In this document: positions 41,721 to 53,134 of the stretch, piece by piece | Layout of the letters: each line of letters starts with the position of its first letter | Numbering within the stretch: the first letter of the stretch is position 1 | NCBI GenBank assembly: GCA_949752735.1 | Contig: OX457044.1 | Span: 13,765,815-13,829,814 of the forward strand | DNA length: 64,000 bases | Reading direction: 5' to 3' | Origin: Lumbricus terrestris | Taxonomy: Eukaryota; Annelida; Clitellata; Crassiclitellata; Lumbricidae | Notes under the pieces: model-generated | What the model saw: only the letters and a program-made list of their open reading frames with translations | Told to the model about the DNA's origin: nothing | Database searches by the model: none | Program-made: the position numbers and the translations under genes

Positions 41721-41971
41721 GTCTGTCCCGTGACATCTGTTCGATTTTGTCGACCGAAAAGAGAAACAGAGACAGCCAGACGCAGCCGTGCAAACAAACA
41801 GACGGTCAGACACACAGAGACAGATGGACAGAGACAACGGGTGGTGCTGGCAACTTTCGTCATTTGTTCTCCTCCTCCTCCTCCTCCGTTCCTCCTCTTC
41901 ACCTCGATTCAGTGAGACTGCACAGCTGCAGCGGACCAGATGCATGCTGAGACCACCTTCTCTCGAGTTGA

Positions 41972-42560
41972 CACATTTAGAAGAGGAAGAAGAAGAGGAG
42001 GAGGAGGAGGAGGAGGAGGAGGAGGAAGAGGAAGAGGAAGAAGAAGAGGAAAATGCTGAAGAAGAGGAAAAGGCAGAAGAAGAGGAAGAAGAAGAGGGGG
42101 AGGAGGAGGAGGAGGAGGAGGAGGAGGAAGAGGAAGAGGAAGAAGAAGAGGAAAATGCTGAAGAAGAGGAAGAAGAAGAGGAGGAGGAGGAAGAGGAAGA
42201 AGAAGAGGAAAATGCTGAAGAAGAGGAAAAGGCAGAAGAAGAGGAAGAAGAAGAGGAGGAGGAGTAGGAGGAGAGAGAGAGAGGAAGAAGAAGAGGAAGA
42301 CGAAGAGGGAGAGACAGAAGAAGAGGAAGACGAAGAGGAAGAGACAGAAGAAGAGGCAGAGGAGGAGGGAGAGGGAGTGATAGAAAACAGACCAAACGGA
42401 AGACTGATCTCTTCAATTGCCCCGTAAACTCAGGGAAAGCAGGAGGAGGAGGAGGAAGACGCAGAGGAAGAAGAAGAGGAAAAGGCAGAAGAAGAGGAAG
42501 ACGAAGAGGAAGAGGAAGATGAGGAGGAGGAAAGAGAGGGAGAGAAAGAAAACAAACCAA
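41972..42560 (+). repeat. polypurine (GAG/GAA)n tract, about 590 bp
   Basis: Almost only A and G on the plus strand, except two short islands. Internal higher-order units AATGCTGAAGAAGAGGAAAA recur. A 58-bp segment (GAAGACTGATCTCTTCAATT and flanks) is duplicated at 42390-42440 and 42558-42606. The Ser-rich and Glu-rich ORFs in it are by-products. Confidence 0.93.
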
Positions 42561-42604
42561 ACGGAAGACTGTTCTCTTCAATTGCCCCGTAAACTCAGGG
42601 AAAG

Positions 42605-42930
42605 CACTTTCTTGTCACTTTTGATTGCATCTCAGCATCATCAGTGGGTTTATGACGGAGGGCGTCCCTGCTGGAAGTAGGTGCACCATCGGTCACATAC
42701 AGATTATAGGTTGGCCAAAAGAGTATTCCGCTAAAGTTATATGCTAATTTAGTTTGGCAAAAAGTATGAATTTTTAAATTACATTTTGCAAGCCTATAAA
42801 GGCAATTCATACTTACGTAAAATACACAAATGTAACCAAAACAATTTAAACAGCACAAAAGTGAAATCACTTTTAGTGAATTTACCGATAGAGTGGTTTT
42901 TTTGACAATCCAAATACAACGCAACAAAAA
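42605..42930 (-). repeat. mariner-like MITE family G, inverted copy
   Basis: TTCTTGTCACTTTTGATTGC at the left and the inverted CTTCTTGTCACTTTTTGTTG at the right. The interior matches 38985-39205 on the minus strand. Confidence 0.6.
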
Positions 42931-43294
42931 GTGACAAGAAGGCATTTTGAATGAGTTACATTTCAAATGAGTTCATCCTGCAAACTTGATACTGCTTCAC
43001 ACAGTATTGTGTTCTTCATCTGCATTGAGTCCACCACTAGCACCCACACATTTTACGTTTACACCTTTACGTTCTCGCCATTGACAGGTATGTTTATTCC
43101 TACTAGATAATTTGTTTTGCCCTGCTTTTAGAGCACTTAAAACATTTAAAACATTTAAGAACACTCAGTCACTAAATAAATTCGAGTTGACTTTATCTGA
43201 GCCTTGCTTAGGACACTTAGAACAATTAGAGTCACTTTAAATTTTGATTACAGCATAATTTTTTTTATTATGCGCATTTTTCAAAAAAGGGGAT

Positions 43295-43390
43295 AGAATG
43301 GTTTATCCCCCCGGATAGTATAGACCGGTTAATTCCATCCGGTGGGATAGATTAATTCATCCCCCCGGATAGTTTTCCGGGGGGATACTC
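43295..43390. repeat. CCCCCCGGATAG direct and inverted repeats
   Basis: ATCCCCCCGGATAGT occurs twice, with GGGATAG and CCGGGGGGAT inverted between them. About 1.2 kb of low-feature sequence (43740-44290) follows a repeat-H copy at 43430-43740. Confidence 0.6.
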
Positions 43391-43429
43391 CGTTTCGTGT
43401 CACCGGCGCTAGGGTACCTGAGGCCCCCC

Positions 43430-43740
43430 CCAAAAAAAAAACTTGAGGCCCCATACCTTGAGCTGTCATCTCAGCAAAATTTCTCATAATATAAGTGTTG
43501 AAAGACATGGTGTAAGACTTCAATAAATCCCTTCCCAACTGTTAATCTTTTTGGAATTTCCATGCTGTAATGGTAGAATTTTAAGCTGTCATCTTTTCAA
43601 AAAATGCTCATTTTTCAATGCTGTTAGTCGTGGTTTAGGACTTCAAAGTGTCCCCTCTCCATTGTTTAAATTTGTCCGATTTGCCAACTGTAATGGTAGC
43701 ATCTATAGGCTGTCATCTTAGCAAAATTGATCATTATTGA
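43430..43740 (-). repeat. dispersed repeat H, tandem pair
   Basis: GAGCTGTCATCTCAGCAAAA, AAGCTGTCATCTTTTCAAAA and GGCTGTCATCTTAGCAAAAT show three successive copies, each after CTGTAATGGTAG-type sequence. Confidence 0.55.
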
Positions 43741-44518
43741 TGGGCAGTGGATGATACTTATGAAATATTTGTGAATTATTGAGGATACAAGGATTCTGTC
43801 CCAACCACAAATTGTTTATTTATTTTTTATGCTTTGCTTTAAAACATAATTCGGTGCGTGGCTTCAGGAATGAACAGTCATGAAAGGTATAATTACCAGC
43901 TACATTTGAGGCCCCTTGCAAACCTGAGATCAGACACATACCAAGGCCATCTGGGACCCTACACGGGCTTTAATGTTTGGACCTCACGCAGGTTTTATTT
44001 TGAGGCCTCATCCAATTAGCAATTAGAATAAGTTACAATTTATAAACGTTGTGTTTGAGAAAGTGGACGAAATTGCCTGAGTTAGTTTAAATGGCTTTAT
44101 ACTTACGCCCAAAATCAGTATGATATTTGCATTAGGTCTGCTATGACAGTGCCATATGGTTAGTTGAGGCATGCACCAGACCGGATCTGTAAAGTCACAA
44201 ATAGGCATAATGACCAGCTAAATTTTGGGGCCCCTTTCAAACTCGGGCCACCCCGGCCGGGGGGAACGGGGGGTGGGGGGGGGCTAGCGCCGTCTCTGAG
44301 TGGCTCCCCTCCTTTGGTTGCCGGTGCTCAGCAACATTCCTCCTCCGCATCTTCGTCGAGCTGAGGCGTGCGCCAATTGCTGACCAAGAAGTGACGAAAG
44401 ACTCCCTCTGCATGCGGACATTGCACAACATCCAAGAGTGCGACTAGACATCCTATCTGGAGAATTCCCTTAGAGTTCGACAGCTATATCGGCCTGTTGC
44501 GAAGAATGGTGCACTGTA

Positions 44519-44826
44519 GAAGTGGTGAACCGTTCGCTCGAGGCCGTGTCATCTGCCTGGCCCTCGGGTGGTGACCTCCCTCGTCAACTGTGGAAAACCT
44601 TAAATCGCTTCCGTACGGACCAAGGTCACTGCGCGGTGAATCTGGTGAGATGGGGAAAGGCTGATGATGTGTGCTGCTGCTGTGGAGAAAGACAGTCGAT
44701 GTCGCACATTGTGAACGAGTGCTGCCTTCTTCGTTTCCAGGGCGGACTCCCGACCCTACATCTTGCTGAGGGTCCTGCCGCCGTGGCATGGCTTGGTGGG
44801 CTTGGCGCGAACAGCATTCGCTAAAG
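44519..44826 (+). pseudogene. LINE RT C-terminal fragment
   Basis: The open frame reads LPRQLWKTLNRFRTDQGHCA, VNLVRWGKADDVCCCCGERQ, SMSHIVNECCLLRFQGGLPT and AVAWLGGLGANSIR. The C-x-CGE...HI-NEC zinc-knuckle-like pattern is the usual C-terminal module of jockey/R1-group LINEs. It has no stop, but the enzyme domains are missing. Confidence 0.8.
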
Positions 44827-44879
44827 AAGAAAGACCCACACATGTTCTAAGTCTCTTTGTAAAGTATTTTATGGCCTTG

Positions 44880-45325
44880 TTGAATGTTTATGTATGTATA
44901 TGTATGCATGAATGCATAAGATAAGATAAGAATATTCTTTAATGGGCCAATTTCTTTCCGCATTTTGGTGTACAGGCATGTTATAATAAACAAACGTACA
45001 TCATTTCTATATCCATTCAATGTCAAATGTTTTAAAATAGCACAAAATCCTAAATCCAAAAATCAATATAAATATGTTCTTTTACTGACCAACAATCTAT
45101 GCTGCTCTTTGATTTATATTGTAATACATTTAAATATGATAAGGCATTCTCGTTAAAAACGATTTCCTCGTATGTATGTATTAGGGTGGTCGTTAAAAAT
45201 AAAAGTTGGAATCTACTGTTCTCCAAGTTTCCATTTGGTGCCATTCCATCCAGAAACATCCCACAAAAAGTTGCATGTGAAAATATTAATATTTTAGGAC
45301 TTGCACAACACCATCAAAGTTTATA
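44880..45325 (+). repeat. dispersed repeat F, full copy
   Basis: It runs from ATGCATAAGATAAG through TTTGGTGTACAGGCATGTTA, ATTCAATGTCAAATGTTTTA, CGATTTCCTCGTATGTATGT, then AGGGTGGTCG and GGACTTGCACAACACCATCA. Parts recur at 47190-47340 (inverted) and 47590-48010. GTAT tetramers occur at an internal point in all copies. Confidence 0.75.
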
Positions 45326-46469
45326 ATGGGAACCTATGAACAGTAAGCATTATTGCTGTAATAAAACATGCATCTTCAAGCCAGAAATCAATTCTATTCA
45401 GTGCATTGCAACGATATAGCCTAATTTAATACCTGATTATTGATGACCACACTGATTGTTGATTAAAATTTAAATTATTATTGCTGCCGAGGTATTCGAT
45501 GTCAGTGTGACCTTGAAGGTTTTACCGCACTCTCCTTTGTTCGTGCCGAGAACGAGTTGCGATGCTCTTCTACAACTTGTGATAGAAATTGTTTTTGTTG
45601 TTGAGGGATAGAAATGCTGAATAAGGGTGATACCCCACTCAGCTAGAATGCTTGATCACTCATAACCTTTATGGATCTGCAGCTTGTCGAACTCAGAAGC
45701 GCATCTAGAAGTTTTAAGATTCAGGACAAGTCACGAATTGATTTTGTCACGAAATCATGTCAGACTAGTGCTTTTGTGAATGGCCGGGAGAAGAGTTGTG
45801 GCATGCGTTTTGGGAGCTCAGAACCTTCTTTGTCCATTAGAACTGCTATGATCAACTTCTTCTCTTCCAATGACACCTCATAGTGAAAGAAACATAAGCA
45901 TAAAAACAACTTGGATGGACACCAGAGATTGCGACCAATGGGTGTCACTGCAGCATCAGCAATGAACTTCTGTGGGTACAAAGAAAGATAGTACTCAGTA
46001 CTAGATCGTTCCCAGGAGCAGTGGTTGCTGATGGGGTTTGAAACCAACGGCGTTCATGTAGATGCATGTTCTGAAGAGACTAATAATTATTTTAAGATGT
46101 TCTCACGCATGTTCGTGATAAGATAATCGACGTGATGACTCCAATCGTTGTTGCTGTAACCTAGTGGGTGCTCGTCTGTCTTGAAATTGCAGCACCTTCA
46201 AGCAGTAAATTGCTCTCGTTAATCCGTATAGTTCACAGTACGGAAACTGTTATGGAGGGATTTACAGGAGATGTCATCTTTTTTAAGCCTTGCCGGTCTG
46301 CACCTTCCAAACATGCTCAGTCACCGGAGTTGGAACTTTGTCAAAAGTTTGGCTTTGACCTTCAAATTAATGAGAAGAAGTTGCTCAGTAGTTTGAGTGA
46401 TGCTGTCCCTGAGGCCAAGTTTTAGTGTATGCGTGTGAACTCTACTCAGCCGCGGATCTTTAACTATTT

Positions 46470-46905
46470 CCAAATTATGCCCCCATTTCTACTTTCATGG
46501 ATGATGTTTTGCACTGGCTTCCAGACTCGCAACGCATCTCCTACTGAGTAGCATCACTTGTCTGGCGGTGTCTCTCTGGTAGTGCTCCGTCCTACTTGTC
46601 TGATCTCTGTTTCCAACTTAGCCTCCAGTCGAGCAATACGATCTTCGTCTAAAGCGGTGCTGCTGTATAATAGTCCCTCGAACCCACTCTTCTACCAGAC
46701 AAAGTCGAGTCTTCTCGGTTGTTGGTCCGTCCACATGGAATGGGCTTTAGCTTGCACTGCGCTTACTACCTCGGAATAACTTGCCTGCTTTCTGCCAGTT
46801 GCTCAGGACCTATCTTTTTAGCAGTGGCTGGGCTGGGAGCGCCCCTGAGTAGCCTTCTTGAAGAGGCGCTATATAATTTTTTTAAATGAATGAATGAATG
46901 TGTAG
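46470..46905 (+). pseudogene. CR1/L2-type LINE 3' end with hairpin tail
   Basis: DDVLHWLPDSQRISY, GSAPSYLSDLCFQLSLQSSN and related pieces with frameshifts. The tail AGCGCCCCTGAGTAGCCTTC, TTGAAGAGGCGCTATATAA forms a perfect AGCGCC/GGCGCT stem and is followed by GAATGAATGAATG. The 1.1 kb upstream (45330-46460) shows no recognised feature. Confidence 0.78.
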
Positions 46906-47189
46906 ACTACAACTTTAGTGCATTGATGACTTAGATTGTTACTAAGAAAATAATGATAACGTTGCTAGATTATTATCGTTCACAGGAATTTCCCCACTGG
47001 TCTATTACCGCTAAAATGCTCATAAAAAAATAATATTGGCAATCAGTGATGACAGGAACATTGTAGAATTTGTGTATCAGCTGTGCCTAAGTAAAAATCA
47101 TGAAGTATTTCCGCCCCAAAAAATATTTCCGAAAATTTGAAGTAAATAATACTTGTACTCGAAATTACGACAATTATTTGTAAAATCCT

Positions 47190-47450
47190 AAACTTTAACG
47201 ACGTTGTGCAAGTCCTAAATATTGTTGTATCCTGATAATTTTTGGGCCACATAGGTTTTAGACCAAGTGGCACGGAATGGCGGGTTGGAGAAATATGGCA
47301 TCTTAAGTTGAAAATTTTCTATTAGGGATGCAACCACCCTAGTATGTATGTATGTATGTATGTATGTATGTATGTATGTATGTATGTATGTATGTATGTA
47401 TGTATGGATGTATGTATGTATGTATGTATGTATGTAGGCATGCATGTATG

Positions 47451-47481
<31 letters not shown>

Positions 47482-47540
47482 GTAAGTATGTATGTATGTA
47501 TGTATGTATGTATGTATGATATTGTATGACATTTTATGTA
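47190..47540 (-). repeat. dispersed repeat F, inverted right part plus (TATG)n
   Basis: On the minus strand AGGACTTGCACAACGTCGTT and AGGGTGGTTGCATCC match the right part of 44880-45325. The TATG array at 47341-47520 follows. Confidence 0.75.
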
Positions 47541-47544
47541 TATA

Positions 47545-48013
47545 CGCATGTATGTATTCGTGCATGTATGCATGAATGCATGTATGCATGAATGCATGTA
47601 TGTATGCATAAGATAAAATAAGAAAAGAATATTCTATAAACTATAAAGGACCAATTGCTATCCGCAGTTTGGTGTACAGGCATGTTATAATAACCAAACG
47701 TAGGGCCTACATAATTTCTATATCCATTCAATGTCAAATGTTTTAAAATAGCACAAAATCCTAAATCCAAAAATCAATATAAATAATTATGTTCTTTTAC
47801 TGTTTAAACAGTTTTATTATGCGAATGTTATATAATTTTGCATAAATGTTTTAAATTATTTATTTCCTCTGTAAACTACTGTGGTATGATAAAGAATATT
47901 TTTACTTACTTTTTTACTGACCAACAATCTGTGCTGCTCTTTGATTTATATTGTATTACAATTAAATACGATAAAGCATTCTCGTAAAAACGATTTCCTC
48001 GTATGTATGTATG

Positions 48014-48047
<34 letters not shown>

Positions 48048-48105
48048 TGTATGTATGTATGTATGTATGTATGTATGTATGTATGTATGTATGTATGTAT
48101 GTATG

Positions 48106-48137
<32 letters not shown>

Positions 48138-48220
48138 CTTGTATGTATGTATGTATGTATGTATGTATATATGTATGTACTATGCATGCATGTATGTATG
48201 CATGCATGTATACCACTTGC
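47545..48220 (+). repeat. dispersed repeat F, left part plus (GTAT)n array
   Basis: 47605-47800 and 47917-48003 match 44925-45175 almost base for base, separated by about 115 extra bases. The array at 48001-48200 has over 45 tetramers. Confidence 0.8.
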
Positions 48221-48226
48221 TATAGC

Positions 48227-48427
48227 GTCTCTTCAAGATTACTACTCAGAGGCGCCCCGACATCAGCACGGACACTGATTCAAATTTTCACGCCGAAGTG
48301 CATTAGCAATTGCGGGAGAAGGGCCTGCTCAGGGTCATACACGGCGCCTTAGGTGGATACGAATCCACAATCTTCCGGCTTCAAGGCACTGAACATACAC
48401 CTACACCACGGTCACCACCGCGTCCCA
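48227..48427 (-). mobile_element. tRNA-derived SINE with LINE-type 3' tail
   Basis: On the minus strand a tRNA-like head starts GGGACGCGGTGGTGACC. An A-box-like TGGTGTAGGTG (48408-48398) and B-box-like GGATTCGTATCC (48366-48355) lie 31 bases apart inside a GTGGA/TCCAC arm. The body leads to GGGGCGCCTCTGAGTAGTAA and CTTGAAGAGACGCTATA, the tail of the local LINEs. The GTAT array at 48001-48220 is its 3' repeat. The A box and acceptor stem are imperfect. Confidence 0.7.
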
Positions 48428-48524
48428 CAGCCTCAAAGTGACGTTGGTATTCTCTGTTTATTTTCTAAATATGAATAATAATGATTAACTGGCGATATCA
48501 AGTTCATACGATGGCAATTACTTG

Positions 48525-48788
48525 AGATGTGACTTAATCAAATCGCTTTTTGTTACTTTTCTTCGCGTTATGTTTTTGGATCGTCAAGAAACAGTGAGCG
48601 GACTCACTAAAAGTTATTTAACTTTTGTTCTGTTTGACATTGGCCTAATATCTTGGTGGAACTTGTCTACTGTACGCAGATATATGAATTGAATTTCAAC
48701 CTGTGAAACGTTTATTTGAAAATTCTTACTTTTAGCCGAAATATGGTCAAAATCTCTGAGGGCTTTCATTTTTATGGCCCACCCTGTA
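48525..48788. repeat. mariner-like MITE family G, copy
   Basis: GGACTCACTAAAAGTTATTT, CTTTTGTTCTGTTTGACATT and the terminus TTATGGCCCACCCTGTA. Confidence 0.6.
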
Positions 48789-48827
48789 CAATGACAAAGA
48801 ATCTGATGACAGAAGAGAGGTCCCTCC

Positions 48828-49131
48828 CTCGGAGCGCCGTTCGAGTAACCGACTCATAGGTCCACCCGACGGCGTGAACGTCCGATGTGTACGCCTTGTC
48901 GTGGCGAGGGAGCTTTAGCCGACTCTGACTTCTGCGAGTTCTGCGGAAACGAGGGTCGGCGACCAAGTACGCAAGGGCAACGTTACCTCCGCCGCTGGGA
49001 GTCCAGGCTTTGCACATCAGCTGCACAGTGCCTGCCAGTGCCAGTCTCAACTCCCAAGCCTGGAAGAAGTGAGGAGAGCGTCGCTGACGGTCTTTGGTAC
49101 CATACAGTGGACGTTAAACAGATGAAGAAGA
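48828..49131 (+). mobile_element. RTE-related SINE, full copy (304 bp, 17-bp TSD)
   Basis: AGAAGAGAGGTCCCTCC flanks it exactly (48811-48827 and 49132-49148). The 5' half has CGCCTTGTCGTGGCGAGGGA, a motif common at RTE 5' ends. The middle has GCCAGTGCCAGTCTCAACTC, and the end is CAGTGGACGTTAAACAGATG with a GAA-type tail. Fragments are at 35265, 35683 and 55603, and a related piece lies just upstream of the RTE at 2440-2490. Confidence 0.78.
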
Positions 49132-49229
49132 AGAAGAGAGGTCCCTCCTTCACGACATTCGACAGCACCAGAAATAATCGAAACAATTCTTCGGTCTCAT
49201 TGTCGATTCTCTGGTACCCAGCGCATATA

Positions 49230-49360
49230 TTTATTTATTTATTTCAGAAATTTATATAGCGCCTCTTCCGGTAGGCTACTCAGAAGTGCTCCCGCCCAAC
49301 CACGGCTAAATAAAACAGTTTTTAGGTTCTTAAGGAACAGAGTGGAGTGACCCCTGGAAA
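49230..49360 (-). repeat. LINE 3' end fragment
   Basis: Plus-strand (TTTA)n, TATAGCGCCTCTTCCGGTAG, CTCAGAAGTGCTCCCGC and TAAATAAAACAGTTTTTAGG. The same order is at 62969-63045. Confidence 0.75.
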
Positions 49361-49446
49361 TTATGCGCATATATTATTTCTATATTATAATTATATTTAT
49401 ATATATTTATAAATTTATATTTATATATTTCTATGTTTATTATATA

Positions 49447-50429
49447 CAGGGTGGGCCAGCATAAATGTCCCGACTTTGCAGGCGTATAACTTCGCCAATT
49501 TTTAACATTTATTTATACTTGATGCATCAAATTAAAGGTATTTCACTCTAGTATTATCTCTAAAAAAGTCGAACTGATACTAGTTTAGGTTTTAATTATA
49601 TACTTGGATCAGCGCTAGCTACCGTTTTTTGTCATTACTGACGCATTATGACGCCGTTTCCCGGGAAAATTCTATCGTTTTTTGCTAAAACGTGCGTAGA
49701 CACGATCATTTTGGGTGTTTGTATGGTCCCTACCATGAATATATTCTAATCGCAAAACCGCGTCCTTTCAATTTTGCCAACAGCCGTGCACTGCCATGCG
49801 CTGCTTCAGACGCTTGCACGCTGCCAGTCGTTTCTTTGCGTAAGAGCTGGAGAGTTCGTGGGACTTCTCGTCGACAAATTACTTTAACTTTAGGTCTATA
49901 ATCTTTTCCAATACGCTATTCAGTGCTTCTAAGACGGCCTGTTTTGCGCTGAATTTGCATGCAGGGCCTGCCCTGGTCATTGTCTTGACTGCAAATGTAC
50001 GCGGACACACGAGCAATGTTAGCGGATGTGAGCGCCGTGCGCTCCGATTCCCATGGTTTGCAAGTAGAAAGTCCTGTTTTATTAATTTTCCGTAGCAGAT
50101 AATACAAGGTATTGTTTATTCCATCCTCTGCTAGAATATTCGTTAATCATTTCAAACGAATTAAATCCCTTACCAGTTCGTAAAATTAAGATCGAAACGC
50201 GATCATCGTCTGTCAACGGCGCCAGGTTGCGTCACAAATGACAGCAAAATATGGTAGCTAGCGCTGTTCCGGGCATATAATTAAAACCGAGACTAGTATC
50301 AGTTCGACTTTTTTAGAGATAATACTAGAGTGAAATACCTTTAATTTAATGCATCAAGTATAAATAAATGTTAAAAATTGGCGAAGTTATACGCGTGCAA
50401 AGTCGGGACATTCATGCTGGCCCACCCTG
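49447..50429. mobile_element. mariner-like element with long TIRs (983 bp)
   Basis: The ends CAGGGTGGGCCAGCATAAAT and (inverted) CAGGGTGGGCCAGCATGAAT are flanked by TA. The TIRs extend about 210 bases (to 49660 and from 50215) with high identity. The 550-base centre has no transposase motif on either strand. Confidence 0.85.
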
Positions 50430-50446
50430 TATATATATATATATCT

Positions 50447-50525
50447 TCGTGAGGTAAGCGCCTTCGTGAGGTTATTGTAAGGCGCTATATAAATGTTCAT
50501 ATACATACATATATATATATATATA
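50447..50525 (+). repeat. orphan LINE 3' tail
   Basis: AAGCGCCTTCGTGAGGTTAT, TGTAAGGCGCTATATAAATG and CATACATATATA. Identical to the tail at 38082-38121, but with no coding sequence before it. Confidence 0.8.
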
Positions 50526-50526
50526 C

Positions 50527-50957
50527 AATTAATGGTGATGGTGGTGGTGATGATTGCGGTGGTGGTAATATGGTGATGTTGGTGGTGATGGTGTGATGGG
50601 TGAATCGAAGTTGATGATGATGGTGATGGTGATGATGCTGATGTTGATATTGGTTGTGGTGGTGGTGGTGGTGGTGGTGGTGATGATGATGATGGTCGTG
50701 GTTGTGGTGATGGCGTGATGGTGGTGATGGTGTGGTGAATTGGTGATGGTGATGGTGTGTTTTGATGGTGGTGGTCAGTGGTCACGGTATGGTGATGGTG
50801 GTGATGGTGTAGTGGTGGTGGTGGCAATGGTGATGGTGATGATGGTGGTGCAGGTGGTGATGGTGAGGTGATTGTGCACGGTAATGGTAGTGTTGGTGAA
50901 TCTGTGGCGATGGTGATTATGGTGGTGATGATGGTGTGGTGGTGGTGGTGGTGGTGA
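50527..50957 (+). repeat. imperfect (GGTGAT)n tract
   Basis: About 430 bases of GGT/GAT triplets. The His-rich minus-strand ORFs come from this. A GGGTGT array follows at 51124-51158. Confidence 0.93.
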
Positions 50958-52225
50958 TGCAAAGTGTCCCGTTCTTATTTCATTTGTCTTAAGCATCGGT
51001 TGACAAGAGATCGACTTATATTCGGTCAACATACGGTCGATCATCACATGAATTCCATTTGGGAAATGAAAGAAATCTCAACGCTTGCTTTCTTCTCATG
51101 ATGTCAAATGATGAGCAACTGCGTTGGGGTGGGTGTGGGTGTGGGTGTGGGGAGGGTCGGCGAACATAATGTCCCTCCCTCTCCCCCTCAAAAATCTCTT
51201 TGTTTCGCACTTCCTTCTCTCCATTCTTCCTCTCTTCCTGTCGTATCTGTATCTTCCCAATTCATGTACGTTTGTCCCCCTCCCCGATGTTCACTGGATC
51301 ATGATTGCACAAATACATCCACCGACCGACACTCAATCGGTGTAGAAAGCAGACATGCAGGCACACACAGCGGACAGATGGACTGAAACAGACTGAGACG
51401 TGTAGACAGGCAAACAGACAGACAGATGTACCGAGACCTGATATGGATCTTTTTCGAAGGGTACATGCGTGTATATATATACAAATATATATATATATAC
51501 ATACTTCAAGTCGCCGTGTAGTCATCCTGACCCACAAATTCGCATGAGAAGCTAAAAATATTTCGTGTTGCGAAATGAAGCTGTTCTGACCCGTTCTTGA
51601 GACGGACATACATACATACAGATCTCAGATTTATAGTATAGATTATAAGTCTTGTCCATTATTACGAAAACTGTATTGGCTGTTTGATACATTGGTGATT
51701 GGTCAGACTACGAGAGTCTGAGGGGAGAATGTTGCACTAGACCTATACATAGGCTACATCTGCGTCTGATGCAGATTTTGCAACAACAGATGATTTCTAA
51801 ATTTAATCGTTCGTTGATGTAGCAGCAAATATTCCGTCGCACATTCTTCAGTCTGTCTGTCAAGATATGAAGAGGATGCACGATACGATGTTAATTACAC
51901 GCAGAGTCAACTGATGCATGCATGGGTTCAGAAGTGTACACTATTAATAGGCTTCGGCATGGGAAGCGGCACTAACACATCGTCTATAAACGGGCCACAA
52001 ACTGAAACCCCGGCCAGGAGGGGTGAATTATAAGATCACCCACCCACACCCCTTTCCCCGCTAAAACCACGCGGGGCAAATGAAGCCAAAATCAAAAACT
52101 TTGGCTTAATACTGAAGACACGACATGACACGACTGAATGAAGGCACATCCGAATGTTTGCGGCATCAAGTTGACCTTTCCTCAAGTTCAATTTGTCAGA
52201 GGCGCTCTTTCTCCCTCTTGATGGG

Positions 52226-52263
52226 GATGATGATGACGATGATGATGATGACGACGACGATGT

Positions 52264-52328
<65 letters not shown>
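52226..52328 (+). repeat. (GAT)n microsatellite
   Basis: About 33 GAT units with a few GAC. The 51540-52200 stretch before it shows nothing I can name. Confidence 0.95.
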
Positions 52329-52729
52329 CCATTGCTTCTCAACTCATCTGAGTTGAGATCATCATAGGTTGCAGTCATCCTTACATTTACGAGACCAAGT
52401 CTGACCAACGGACAGCTGTCATACACTAAGGACGCTGCTGCCTTTCGCCGTCGTCGTCCATTGCGACAGAGGTATAATACATTGTCTCAATTCATCTGCT
52501 GGCGAATGAGAGGCGAATTGACGAGGCGCCATTGTGGAACAGAATGTCTGCAGACTGTTTGGAGATGAGGCAGCACAGACCGTCTGCTGATCATCTCAGG
52601 AGGAGGTCAACAACATCATCATCGTCATCATCCTTTGGTCTGCATCAGCAGCAGCCCGATACAGGACACAGCGGTGTCAGGCCGAAGGTCGTCGCCAGGA
52701 GGCGGGAGGTCACTGAGGAAGGATGCTAC

Positions 52730-52734
52730 ATCAT

Positions 52735-52776
<42 letters not shown>
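52730..52776 (+). repeat. (CAT)n(CAG)n compound microsatellite
   Basis: CATCATCATCATCATCAG then ten CAG units. It lies in an open plus-strand frame (52532-52936) with no recognised motif. Confidence 0.93.
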
Positions 52777-52984
52777 GAACGGGTCTTCTAGTTGTCGGGC
52801 CGTTGATCCGGGGGTTAGACCCCGACCAGAACCGTTCGACTGGTCAGCGCCCGTCCGTGGTCTCATCACACCAGACCCCACCCACCCCATCCCACCCAAC
52901 CCCGTTGTGAGGAAGCTTCGTCTGCTCCAGAGGCCGTGAATACGGAACGACATAAGCAACAACAATAAATATCAATATAATACT

Positions 52985-53036
52985 GCACCCCATCCCACCC
53001 CACTCCACCCCACTCCACCCTACTCCACCCCACTTC
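52985..53036 (+). repeat. CCACCCCACT decamer repeat
   Basis: Five loose copies immediately before the 41-bp minisatellite region. Confidence 0.85.
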
Positions 53037-53134
53037 GTGTGTGTGGGTCGCTCTCTTTCGTCACCAGCCGCAACTGGTGACCGGCAGAAGACCTATGCTT
53101 CATCTTCCGTCTCTTCCTCTTCCCGCTCCTCTTC

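Noticed and set aside
41652..42581. 309-residue minus-strand Ser/Pro/Leu ORF
   Set aside because: It is the complement of the polypurine tract plus simple repeats.
48350..48427. A functional tRNA gene
   Set aside because: The A and B boxes are imperfect, no proper acceptor stem forms, and a LINE tail follows, so it is a SINE head.
50387..50962. His-rich ORF
   Set aside because: It comes from the GGT/GAT tract and has no other coding sign.
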